DNA of 64,000 bases, taken from an uncultured Candidatus Melainabacteria bacterium (GTDB taxonomy: Bacteria; Cyanobacteriota; Vampirovibrionia; Gastranaerophilales; Gastranaerophilaceae). Location of the stretch: NCBI GenBank assembly GCA_934699705.1, contig CAKUXD010000002.1:51177-115176 (forward strand), in the 5' to 3' direction. How positions within the stretch are numbered: the stretch's first letter is position 1; every line of letters starts with the position of its first letter. The position numbers and the translations under genes are program-made. This document shows, piece after piece, positions 50,063 to 58,038 of this stretch. Below the pieces are notes generated by a model. That model did not search any database and was not told where the DNA came from. It saw only the letters and a program-made list of their open reading frames with translations.

Positions 50063-51628
50063 CTATTTTATAGTTTTCTTAGCTTCAATAAGGTCTTGTT
50101 CCGCTTCTTTTGAAAGTGCTTGCATATCAAATCCGTTTTCATCAACTTCTTCTTTAAATCCAAATCCATATTGAAAAGCAGAAGGAACTTGCGAAACTAA
50201 TTGTTCATATTCACCAATAACAGAATTTACACAATGCACAACTCCAGGACTAATAATCGCAACTTCGCCTTGTTTAATAATTTTTACTGTTGGTTTGCCG
50301 TCTTTTAAAATATTCAAAGCCGCACAACCACTTGTTACTAAGTAAATTTCTGATTGCGCTCTGTCATCTCTTGCTGGGTGCTTATGTAATCTTTCGCTTT
50401 TATGCAATTTACGCATATCAACTGGTGTTTCAATGTCAGATTGTACAATTGATGTACCCATATTCATTGTTTTGCCATCTCTTGTTGACATTGCAGTTGA
50501 ATTAGTAATCCAGCAACTCGGTTCTAACGACCAGTTATTTAATTTTTGATCAAATGAATACATTGAAACATTGTCGGACAAGAATTTCAAACCTGTTAAA
50601 TCATATCCGGTTTTATTATCTTTTCTCCAAGCAGAAACGACCGTTTTTGTTTCATCTTCAGAAAGTTCGAGTGGTTTTAATCGACCTTTCAATTCATAAG
50701 AATTTTTGTAATTTCTTGTCCAATAAACAATTTCGTCGTTTTTAATATTTGATTTATGTATAATTTTCGCATCTTTTAGTTTTTGAAGAACTTCATCACT
50801 CATATCATGACGAAAACCTTTTTTGCTAATTTTACTTTCTATTTTTGCATCGCGAAGACCTTTATAAATAGGCATTAAAGAATTAATTTCTTCTTCTGAA
50901 AAATCGTTCTTTTTAAGTTCATCAGCCATAAATTCAGGTACATAATAACGTTTAAACTTAATATAATTATCTTCTTTTTCAACGACAAAATCTTTTTCAA
51001 TTAATTTGTTTACAACTTCATCATTAAATTTTTCGCGTTTAATTTCGCCATTGTAAAGATGAGCATTAATCTCACGTAATTCAGCATATTTGCCCTTAAT
51101 TAAATCATCATCATAACGGTTTGAATATTTTGAATACCAATCAAAACTATTACCAGAGGTCATAACCATTGGATAACCTTTTGTAACCTCTATTTTTGCA
51201 TCAGTACCTTTGTTAATAACAATTGCAGTATTTTCGTCAATCTTAGTTGTAACGCCGTCAATTGTAATTTTACCTTTTGCTTTTTTAGGAAAGATAACGT
51301 GAGTATCCTTATTAAATCTAACCTTGTTATCTAAATATTTTTTAGCATCATTACCATAAATTAATTCTGTTGAAGTCTTTGACTCAACAATAAAACCACC
51401 ATTTTTAGTTTTTTCTAAAGCTGTCTCATGCCCATCTGGACTGATTACAGTAGCTTTTGTAATACTTGGAGCATTACCAGTAAAATTGATTAAGTGTTTA
51501 GGGTACGATAAATCAAAGTTTGCAGTAAAATAAGAAGCATTGTTTGTTATTTTTCCTTGCTTCCTTTTGGGTAAATATATATTATTAATGGTCTCAAATT
51601 TAGTGTTTTTTATTGGGGTAACGTTCAC
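50063..51628 (-). CDS. Unknown protein with C-terminal cupin-like domain
   Basis: 521 aa from GTG 51628, chosen over TTG 51655 because AAGGAAAT lies six bases before it. Residues 40-210 are beta-rich with repeated KAKGKITIDGV..., ENTAIVINKGT phrases, suggesting a beta-helix or cupin-like fold; the middle is helical and lysine-rich. The C-terminal 120 residues look like a cupin (HPARDDRAQSEIYLVTSGCAALN ... QGEVAIISPGVVHCV) with possible metal His/Glu. Near the start, HLINFTGN resembles NSINFGRK of the protein at 1-973. Not otherwise recognised. Own promoter. Confidence 0.62.
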   Translation of the reverse strand: MNVTPIKNTKFETINNIYLPKRKQGKITNNASYFTANFDLSYPKHLINFTGNAPSITKATVISPDGHETALEKTKNGGFIVESKTSTELIYGNDAKKYLDNKVRFNKDTHVIFPKKAKGKITIDGVTTKIDENTAIVINKGTDAKIEVTKGYPMVMTSGNSFDWYSKYSNRYDDDLIKGKYAELREINAHLYNGEIKREKFNDEVVNKLIEKDFVVEKEDNYIKFKRYYVPEFMADELKKNDFSEEEINSLMPIYKGLRDAKIESKISKKGFRHDMSDEVLQKLKDAKIIHKSNIKNDEIVYWTRNYKNSYELKGRLKPLELSEDETKTVVSAWRKDNKTGYDLTGLKFLSDNVSMYSFDQKLNNWSLEPSCWITNSTAMSTRDGKTMNMGTSIVQSDIETPVDMRKLHKSERLHKHPARDDRAQSEIYLVTSGCAALNILKDGKPTVKIIKQGEVAIISPGVVHCVNSVIGEYEQLVSQVPSAFQYGFGFKEEVDENGFDMQALSKEAEQDLIEAKKTIK

Positions 51629-51646
51629 TTTAATTTCCTTACCTTT

Positions 51647-51675
51647 ATAATACAACCTTGTTAATTAATTGTCAA
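51647..51675 (-). promoter_or_regulatory. Strong sigma-70 promoter of the cupin-tailed gene
   Basis: Minus-strand TTGACA (51670-51675), 17-base spacer, TATTAT (51647-51652, 5/6). Start near 51640, a leader of about 12 bases carrying the AAGGAA site. Confidence 0.75.
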
Positions 51676-51839
51676 TTATACACTTTTTAAACATTTACAT
51701 TTTGTTACATTTTTATTTAAAATCCTTGTACAATAAGCAAATTTACTGAATTTTAAAAATTGCACTTTTTCAACTTTTTACATTTACAATTGTTACAAAT
51801 ACAATTAAAATTTTTAATTATTTCTCTTTATTTTTAAGC

Positions 51840-51845
51840 TATAAT
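51840..51845 (+). promoter_or_regulatory. -10 box giving a leaderless mutL mRNA
   Basis: Perfect TATAAT ending exactly six bases before ATG 51852. No Shine-Dalgarno and no good -35 are visible. Confidence 0.5.
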
Positions 51846-51851
51846 TAAATT

Positions 51852-53630
51852 ATGGCAAGAATACATCAACTATCAAAAAATCTTATAAATCAAATTGCAG
51901 CTGGAGAAGTTATTGAACGCCCTGTTTCGGTTGTCAAAGAGCTTGTAGAAAACTCTATTGACGCAGGTTCTAGCAAAGTTAGCATTGAAATTTCTAATGA
52001 TTGCAGAAATATTCGAGTTGCTGATAACGGCTCTGGCATTCACCCTGATGATATTTTATTAGCTTTTTCAAAGCATGCCACAAGCAAAATTAAAAATGTT
52101 GACGATTTATATGCAATTGAAACCCTAGGATTTAGAGGTGAAGCACTTGCAAGTATAATTTCCATTGCAAAAGTAACTTGTACAACAAGAACAAAAGATT
52201 ACGACTACGGATTCAAGGTAGAATGTCAAGATTCAGAAGTTAAACAAACTCAAACAGGTTGTGCCATTGGGACAATTATGAATGTAAACGACTTATTCTA
52301 CAATATTCCAGCACGTTTAAAATTTTTAAAAAGTTCAAAAACTGAATTTTCTTATATTCAAGAGTTAATTCAACAATTAGCGTTAATCAATTCAAATGTA
52401 GCTTTTGAACTAAAAAATAATGATAAAACTGTTCTTAAAACGAGCGGTTTTGGTAATCAATTAAATACAATAAAAGAAATTTTTTCTCGAGAAACGGCTG
52501 AAAACTTGAAAGAAGTTTTAAAAACTGACGAAATTTCTCACCTTAAAATTTCGGGTTATGTATCAACACCTGATTTTACTCGCTCTAGCAAGAAATATAA
52601 TATTTATATCAATTCCAGAACGGTAAAATGTCCAATTTTTCAAAAGGCAATTGATACTGCATACAAAAATTTAATTGCAAAAGGAAAATACCCATTTGTA
52701 GTTTTAAATCTTGAACTTCCGCCAACAGATGTTGATGTAAATGTTCACCCGACAAAAAAAGAGGTTCGATACAAAAATACAAACCAAATTTTCAGTTTTA
52801 TTTATTCTGGCATAGACATGGCGCTTTCAAATTATTCTGAAAGACCCGTAACTAACACGATTAGCGTGGTAGAATTTCAAAAAACTGAAGAAAAGCCTTC
52901 TGATGACGTGTATATTAGCGACATAAAGCCGATAAAACCAATTCAGGAAGTATTTATGAAACCAATTCAAAATGTGCCGACAAAACCAACATATTCTGCG
53001 CCCGTTGAAGATAAGCCTTTTGAGCAACCTCGTCAACAACAAATGGTTTCGCAAATTACATCGCAAGAAGCTGAATTTGAAGAAAAAATTATTGGGCAAT
53101 ATAAAAAGACTTATATTTTAATTGAAAAAGATGAAGGGCTTGAAATTGTTGACCAACATATTGCTGATGAAAGATATATTTACGAAAAATTAAAAACACA
53201 AAAAGAAATTGCATCACAAATTTTATTTATTTCTGATATTATTGAGGTTTCACCGTCAGAGGCTCAATTATTAAGAGAAAACGCTGATAAATTCAATCAT
53301 TTTGGCTTTGAAATTGAAGTTTTAAATGATACAGAAGTAACGTTTAAAAAAGTGCCTCAACTTCTTTCACGCGTTAATACGAAAGAAATTTTATCAGATA
53401 TTTTAGAAAATATTAATGGTGATATTGCAGGACTTGAAGAAAAAATTCTTATAACCACCTCTTGCAAAGCCGCAGTAAAGGCTAATCAAGAATTATCTTT
53501 ATTCCAAATGCAGGAGTTAATCAAAAAATGGCGCAAGTGTGAAAAGCCTTATACATGCCCGCATGGACGCCCAATTTCAAAAATAATTCCACACAAAGAA
53601 CTAGCCAGCTTTTTTGATAGAAATAAATAA
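51852..53630 (+). CDS. mutL: DNA mismatch repair protein MutL with endonuclease motif
   Basis: 592 aa. GHKL ATPase motifs: KELVENSIDAGSS, IRVADNGSGIHPDDI, ETLGFRGEALASIISIAK; MutL transducer domain with DVDVNVHPTKKEVRY. After a Pro-rich linker (about 365-400) the C-terminal dimerisation domain has VDQHIADERYIYEKL, close to the metal endonuclease motif DQHA(x)2E(x)4E with Ala replaced by Ile, TSCKAAVKANQEL and CPHGRPIS. So it probably nicks DNA itself, as in MutH-less bacteria. mutS is not adjacent. Confidence 0.95.
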   Translation: MARIHQLSKNLINQIAAGEVIERPVSVVKELVENSIDAGSSKVSIEISNDCRNIRVADNGSGIHPDDILLAFSKHATSKIKNVDDLYAIETLGFRGEALASIISIAKVTCTTRTKDYDYGFKVECQDSEVKQTQTGCAIGTIMNVNDLFYNIPARLKFLKSSKTEFSYIQELIQQLALINSNVAFELKNNDKTVLKTSGFGNQLNTIKEIFSRETAENLKEVLKTDEISHLKISGYVSTPDFTRSSKKYNIYINSRTVKCPIFQKAIDTAYKNLIAKGKYPFVVLNLELPPTDVDVNVHPTKKEVRYKNTNQIFSFIYSGIDMALSNYSERPVTNTISVVEFQKTEEKPSDDVYISDIKPIKPIQEVFMKPIQNVPTKPTYSAPVEDKPFEQPRQQQMVSQITSQEAEFEEKIIGQYKKTYILIEKDEGLEIVDQHIADERYIYEKLKTQKEIASQILFISDIIEVSPSEAQLLRENADKFNHFGFEIEVLNDTEVTFKKVPQLLSRVNTKEILSDILENINGDIAGLEEKILITTSCKAAVKANQELSLFQMQELIKKWRKCEKPYTCPHGRPISKIIPHKELASFFDRNK

Positions 53631-53685
53631 CCTCGAAACAAGTACGGTATAACAAAAAATAAAATAAAGAACAAATAAAAGCATA

Positions 53686-53716
53686 AAAAAAGGAACTATT
53701 AAAAAGTTCCTTTTTT
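53686..53716. terminator. Bidirectional terminator between mutL and minE
   Basis: AAAAAAGGAACT (53686-53697), loop, AGTTCCTTTTTT (53705-53716). A-run and T-run on both flanks suit both convergent genes. Confidence 0.88.
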
Positions 53717-53717
53717 A

Positions 53718-54431
53718 TTATTCTTCTGTTTTGTTTTCTTCTGTTTCTTCGTTTTCAGAAGTTTCGTTTTCTTCCGATTGTTCCTCAGATTGTTCTTCTT
53801 GCTTTTCTTCGCCTTCTGAACTTTCTTCTTCAGGTTTTTCTTCTGAATTTTCTTCTGAAGTTTCAACAACTTCTTCTACTTTTTTCTTTTTGTGTTTTTT
53901 CTTCTTTTTCTTTTTAGGTTTTTCTGTTTCTTCTTTGTTTTCAGAAATTTCTTTGTCGCCTAAATCTTCTGTTTCCGTTGATTCTTCAACTTCTTCAGAC
54001 TCGTCATCGTCGTCATCGTCGTCAAATTCAACTTCTTCATCATCTTCATCAGAATTTTCATCGTCTTCATCTGCGTCTTTTGCCAATTTAGCAAGGCGTT
54101 CTTTTTCTGCATCTTCTGCTTTTAGAGCTTCTTCAATTTCGTCTTCATCTTTTGCTCTAATTACAGGAATAGAAAGCATCAAAGCCAATTGATCGTCTTC
54201 TGGAGTAAAATTCAATTCTAACAATTCTTTATCCATAACTACATATTTAGAAAGAAGGTCAATCATTTCGCCTCTTAATCTTTCTAAAAGTCTTGGATTA
54301 AGGTTTGTTCTGTCCTGCATCAAAACCAATTTTAAACGGTTTCTAGCAACGTCTTTTGTTTCTTCTTTTTCATCTGTTTTTGTGAAAAAATCTACAACTT
54401 TATTGTATAAATCTGCAAATATTTCTTTCAT
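53718..54431 (-). CDS. minE: MinE with a long charged C-terminal tail
   Basis: 237 aa. Residues 1-95 are MinE: KDVARNRLKLVLMQDRTNLNPRLLERLRGEMIDLLSKYVVMDKELLELNFT contains the MinD-contact helix and topological specificity domain. From about residue 96 the protein is a long acidic tail (D/E runs, DDDDDDDE), broken by a basic block KKKKKKKHKKKK (about 173-184), then acid again. Normal MinE is 80-90 aa. MinE drives MinD off the membrane, producing pole oscillation. The tail is low-complexity and probably disordered. Lies after minD with four bases between. Confidence 0.9.
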   Translation of the reverse strand: MKEIFADLYNKVVDFFTKTDEKEETKDVARNRLKLVLMQDRTNLNPRLLERLRGEMIDLLSKYVVMDKELLELNFTPEDDQLALMLSIPVIRAKDEDEIEEALKAEDAEKERLAKLAKDADEDDENSDEDDEEVEFDDDDDDDESEEVEESTETEDLGDKEISENKEETEKPKKKKKKKHKKKKVEEVVETSEENSEEKPEEESSEGEEKQEEQSEEQSEENETSENEETEENKTEE

Positions 54432-54434
54432 TGT

Positions 54435-55253
54435 TTACTGCTCCTTTTTTGCAAAAAGGTTTTGAAAGAAAGCCTTTATTTTTGATATTAAATCTTGAGG
54501 TTCATCAATATTTAAGAATTCAACCTCTTGTCCCATAATTCTTTTAGCAACATTTTGATATGCTTGACCTGCTAAAGATTTTTCATCATTAACAATAGGT
54601 TCGCCCTTGTTAGTTGAGGTAATAATACCTGTATCTTCAGGAATAATACCAATTAAACCGCAAGATAAGATTTCAACCACATCTTCAACACTCATCATAT
54701 CGTTTGTTTTAATCAAATTTGGACGAACTCTGTTTAATAATAAGTGATATTTTTCAATGTGTTCTTTTGATTCTAAAAGACCAATAATTCTGTCCGCATC
54801 ACGAACCGCTGACATTTCTGGAGTTGCAACAACTATTGCCTCTGTTGCACCAGCAGTCGCATTTTCAAACCCTTGTTCAAGACCAGCTGGACAGTCAACA
54901 ATAATAAAATCATTATCCTCTTTTAATTCATCACAAATTGATTTCAATTGTTCACCAGTAATAGCTGTTTTATCTCTTGTTTGAGCTGCAGCTAACAAGC
55001 AAAGATTAGGATTTTTCTTATCTTTAACTAATGCTTGTTTTAGTTTGCATCTTTCTTCAACCACGTCAACAATTGTATAAACAATTCTGTTTTCTAAACC
55101 TAACAACAAATCTAAATTTCTTAAACCTAAATCTGTATCAATTAAAACAACCTTGTTACCTGCTTTAGCCAAAGCCGTACCAATATTTGCTGTGGTAGTT
55201 GTCTTACCTACACCGCCTTTACCAGACGTAATTACGAGTACTCTACCTGTCAT
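54435..55253 (-). CDS. minD: Septum-site ATPase MinD
   Basis: 272 aa. Deviant Walker A VITSGKGGVGKTTTTANIGTALAKAGNKVVLIDTDLGLRNLDLLLGLE; switch II IIVDCPAGLEQGFENATAGATEAIVVATPEMSAVRDADRIIGLL; amphipathic membrane anchor at the end (LISKIKAFFQNLFAKKEQ). It recruits MinC and is cycled by MinE. Overlaps minC by one base. Order minC-minD-minE in one operon is the standard gram-negative arrangement. Confidence 0.96.
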   Translation of the reverse strand: MTGRVLVITSGKGGVGKTTTTANIGTALAKAGNKVVLIDTDLGLRNLDLLLGLENRIVYTIVDVVEERCKLKQALVKDKKNPNLCLLAAAQTRDKTAITGEQLKSICDELKEDNDFIIVDCPAGLEQGFENATAGATEAIVVATPEMSAVRDADRIIGLLESKEHIEKYHLLLNRVRPNLIKTNDMMSVEDVVEILSCGLIGIIPEDTGIITSTNKGEPIVNDEKSLAGQAYQNVAKRIMGQEVEFLNIDEPQDLISKIKAFFQNLFAKKEQ

Positions 55254-56116
55254 TATTTCTCCTTACTTTCGTATGTTGTGTTTATAACTATTGATTTGCC
55301 ATCAACTCTAGCTTCCTCTGGAGTGAAAGAAGTAGATTTTTGAACAAATGGAATATTTTCTGTATTAACGCGTCTTGCATATAGATTTGCTATTCTTAAT
55401 TGAATTGCATTCATTTTCAATGCTCTAATAACAGCATTTTCATTACCTTTTGAGCCTGCATGAGCAATACCGCCCAAAACACCCCAAACTGTAACATCAC
55501 CTCTTGCAATGATTTCACTTCCTGGGTTTGCATCACCAATTACAACAATATTTCCGTCAGATGTAACTGTTTGACCAGAACGCAAGGTTTGATTTAAGTA
55601 CAAGGTTGGAAGTTTTTCAACATCTTCATCATCACCCTCTAAACCTAAATCTGGTGTTTCATCTTCGTCCATAGTTGCATAAGTTTTCATTTCTTCTTCT
55701 TTAAGAATACCTTCTTCTTGTGCAAGTTCCTGAAAAGCTAAATCATGTTCGCTTCCGCTGAATAAATCTGGTTTTGAAGTCAATTGTTGCAAATCTTCTT
55801 CGCTTGGCTCAATTTGTGGGATTTCCATTTCATTTTTTAATTCAGAAATTTTAATTTCTAAAGCCTGAGCTGCTGCAATTGTCGCTTCTGATGAGGAATT
55901 AACAAACTCTAAAGTAGAATCCATTGATTCAATCAAAGCCTTAATACTTAATAATTGAGATTGAGTTAAATCCACACCTTCTAATTTTAAACAAATTTTC
56001 TTATTTCTTGCTTCGGGCATTTCAAGTATAGAACTAAGTTCATAAATAACTTCTGCCGAATTTTTAGCGTTACTTAGGTTTACAATAAAACCGTTTTCAA
56101 TAAATCCGTTATCCAA
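55253..56116 (-). CDS. minC: Septum-site inhibitor MinC
   Basis: 287 aa. N-terminal domain about 1-110 with the EIxxxL pattern, an acidic linker (about 115-175), then the C-terminal beta-solenoid: LNQTLRSGQTVTSDGNIVVIGDANPGSEIIARGDVTVWGVLGGIAHAGSKGNENAVIRALKMNAIQLRIANLYARR, a clear MinC_C. It blocks FtsZ polymerisation at poles with MinD. Start has AAGGAAGAT. Confidence 0.93.
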   Translation of the reverse strand: MDNGFIENGFIVNLSNAKNSAEVIYELSSILEMPEARNKKICLKLEGVDLTQSQLLSIKALIESMDSTLEFVNSSSEATIAAAQALEIKISELKNEMEIPQIEPSEEDLQQLTSKPDLFSGSEHDLAFQELAQEEGILKEEEMKTYATMDEDETPDLGLEGDDEDVEKLPTLYLNQTLRSGQTVTSDGNIVVIGDANPGSEIIARGDVTVWGVLGGIAHAGSKGNENAVIRALKMNAIQLRIANLYARRVNTENIPFVQKSTSFTPEEARVDGKSIVINTTYESKEK

Positions 56117-56562
56117 AATAATCTTCCTTTTACTATTCGTTTTCTACACAAAAAGCATACCCTAAATATAATATAAGTTCAAGAAGTTCCATGCCAAAAG
56201 CATGCCAAAAGCATGCCTGAAATCGTTAAAAACGGCATGGAAATTGAAATTTTTTACATTTCTTAATCAAAATACAAAACATGAAAACATGCGTCGCACA
56301 TGGGTTTCCATGTTTTTTGTGGCGCTATTCATGTAATGACGCAACAGGTAAGGATATCGACATAGCTGAAACTCAGCGATTTAGCATGATACAGATATAT
56401 GTTGCGAAATGTGAAAAAATTGCTGAAATGCACTTGCAAAAACACTTTGAAATTTTACAATGTATATAAAGCAAGCAATGATTGCTTTTAGGGTAGGAGT
56501 CAGGTTTAATATTCAATAAAGACCTGATAAAGAATAAAAAATATAATCTTGGAGGACATATA
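56117..56562 (+). other. 446-base gap with structured RNA-like sequence
   Basis: No gene is well supported (a 62-aa frame at 56281 has no ribosome site). Structures: ACATGG-GTTT-CCATGT (56298-56313); TGCGTC (56290-56295) with GACGCA (56338-56343) competes with CGCAACA (56340-56346) with TGTTGCG (56400-56406), inside which GCTGA-AAC-TCAGC (56365-56377) sits; a terminator-like AAAGCAA/TTGCTTT at 56468-56488 ending in TTTTA; TCAGGT/ACCTGA at 56500-56527. It looks like a leader or small RNA that could switch between two folds. Confidence 0.45.
56190..56217 (+). repeat. 11-base tandem repeat CATGCCAAAAG
   Basis: Two and a half head-to-tail copies of CATGCCAAAAG, each starting one helical turn apart, followed at 56234 by an inverted GGCATGG. 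A possible protein-binding array before minC; unit number could vary. Confidence 0.6.
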
Positions 56563-56781
56563 GTGTTTAGAAGTCGTGATATGGGGCGAGCTGTGGCAGT
56601 TAGAAGATGGACGCCAACTGCTTTAGATTGTTACAAAAGAGGTTGCAATTGCGAAGGTTGTTTTTACAAAGATTTCTTTTCTGGCTCATCTCAAAAATGC
56701 CAAATGAAAGCTTCTGTATTAGAATTAGTAAGAGTTTTAGGTACTCCTAACATTGAATTACAACAATTTATAGCTGATTAA
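56563..56781 (+). CDS. Small Cys-rich protein of unknown function
   Basis: 72 aa from GTG 56563 with a strong GGAGGA. Five cysteines: DCYKRGCNCEGCFYKDFF (C-x4-C-x-C-x2-C) and SSQKCQMKASVLELVRVLGTP. The Cys spacing suggests a zinc or iron-sulfur site, followed by a helix. No HTH or signal. I believe similar short proteins exist in Melainabacteria and some Clostridia, without assigned function. It sits behind the structured region and just before hpf, so it may be a regulator or stress-linked factor. Confidence 0.68.
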   Translation: MFRSRDMGRAVAVRRWTPTALDCYKRGCNCEGCFYKDFFSGSSQKCQMKASVLELVRVLGTPNIELQQFIAD

Positions 56782-56863
56782 TTTCTTCATATTAATCAAA
56801 TCGCTGATTGATTTATTTTTTTGTTTTTAGTATTCTATCAATAAAAACATTGGAGGATTAATA

Positions 56864-57247
56864 ATGCGTATACTCGTAAACGGACGAAACATTGAAATCA
56901 CAGACGCTATCAAGGCTTATGTAAAAGAAAAAATCGGTAAAGTTGCTACTCACTACGATCAAATTCAAGGTATTGAAGTAGTTTTATCAGTTATCAAAAA
57001 CCCAGCTGCAGCTGAAAAACACATCGCTGAAGTTAGATGCAGTTTAGACAAAGTGAAATTACACTTGGAAGAAACAGCTGAATCTATGTATGCTAGTATT
57101 GATTTACTTTCTGATAAACTTTTAAGACAAGTTAAAAAAGTTAAAGATAAATCTTTATCTTCTAACAAAGCGTCTATCAGAACAGATTCTTTACCTGAAG
57201 AAAATGATGACGAAATCGTTGTTGTTGAGGCTATTTCTGAAGAATAA
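56864..57247 (+). CDS. hpf: Ribosome hibernation factor HPF/RaiA
   Basis: 127 aa. MRILVNGRNIEITDAIKAYVKEKIGKVATHYDQIQGIEVVLSVIKN, EKHIAEVRCSLDKVKLHLEETAESMYASIDLLSDKLLRQVKKVKDK follow the HPF N-terminal domain that binds the 30S tRNA sites. The C-terminal dimerisation domain of long HPF is absent, so this is the short form. The last 25 residues are acidic. GGAGGA-type site before the ATG. Overlaps the GT2 gene by one base. Confidence 0.92.
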   Translation: MRILVNGRNIEITDAIKAYVKEKIGKVATHYDQIQGIEVVLSVIKNPAAAEKHIAEVRCSLDKVKLHLEETAESMYASIDLLSDKLLRQVKKVKDKSLSSNKASIRTDSLPEENDDEIVVVEAISEE

Positions 57248-58038
57248 TGCTTAACGGTAAAAAAATCGTTGTAATTATGCCTGCATATAATGCAGAATTA
57301 ACGCTTAAACAAACTTATGATGAAATATATCGTGAATTTGTTGATGAAGTTATTTTAGTTGATGACAGTTCCTTGGATAATACTAAGGAGCTGTCTAAAT
57401 CTTTGAATATAACTACAATTGTTCATAAAAAGAACAAAGGGTATGGAGCAAACCAAAAATCTTGCTACAAGGCGGCTTTAAAAGCTGGTGCTGATATTGT
57501 TATAATGCTTCACCCAGATTATCAATATACCCCTAAACTAATCCCAGCTATGGCATCTATGATGGCATTCGAACAATATGATGCAGTTTTAGCTTCAAGA
57601 ATGTTAGGTCGTTCTGCCCTAAAAGGCGGAATGCCGTTTTATAAATACTGTGCAAACAAATTTTTAACAGGCTTTGAAAACTTCTTTTTACAAGAAAAAC
57701 TTTCTGAATACCACACAGGTTTTAGAGGGTTTACAAGAGAAGTTTTGGAAACTTTACCTTTAGAAACTTGCAATGACGATTTTATTTTCGATAACGAAAT
57801 TTTAGCTTTGCTATTTTTCAAAAACTTTAAAATTGGTGAAATTTCATGCCCGACAAAATATTTCAAGGAAGCATCTTCTATAAACTTTATCCGCTCTTGC
57901 AAATACGGTTTTGGCGTATTGGGCGTAAGTTTATTATACAGGATTGCAAAATTCGGATTAAAATTCGGCATATTTAAAAATGAAGGCAAAACATTAGATT
58001 TAGATGCCGAGTTAAATTATTACTACAAAGAAATTTAA
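57247..58038 (+). CDS. Family 2 glycosyltransferase (dolichol-P-mannose-type)
   Basis: 263 aa. GT-A fold: KIVVIMPAYNAELTLKQTYDEI, VDDSSLDNTKELSKSL, KNKGYGANQKSCYKAALKAGADIVIMLHPDYQY (D-x-D-like HPDYQY), ASRMLG, EYHTGFRGFTREVLETLP. No membrane anchor is obvious, so it is probably soluble or peripheral. It likely transfers sugar to a lipid carrier. Starts at the hpf stop (TAATG). Convergent four-base overlap with the permease gene. Confidence 0.85.
   Translation: MLNGKKIVVIMPAYNAELTLKQTYDEIYREFVDEVILVDDSSLDNTKELSKSLNITTIVHKKNKGYGANQKSCYKAALKAGADIVIMLHPDYQYTPKLIPAMASMMAFEQYDAVLASRMLGRSALKGGMPFYKYCANKFLTGFENFFLQEKLSEYHTGFRGFTREVLETLPLETCNDDFIFDNEILALLFFKNFKIGEISCPTKYFKEASSINFIRSCKYGFGVLGVSLLYRIAKFGLKFGIFKNEGKTLDLDAELNYYYKEI

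Noticed and set aside
13504..52936. Other GCCGATAA matches (about 13504, 31948, 52929)
   Set aside because: All lie inside coding sequence without a suitably placed downstream gene start; treated as chance.
53731..54192. Ser-rich plus-strand frame
   Set aside because: It is the antisense shadow of the acidic minE tail; its composition comes from the Asp/Glu codons on the other strand.
56338..56377. c-di-GMP (GEMM) riboswitch
   Set aside because: GACGCAA is present, but the GGGCAAACC core and tetraloop receptor expected for GEMM-I are not.
56281..56469. 62-aa plus-strand frame in the structured gap
   Set aside because: No ribosome site, no recognisable domain, and the bases are better explained by hairpins.
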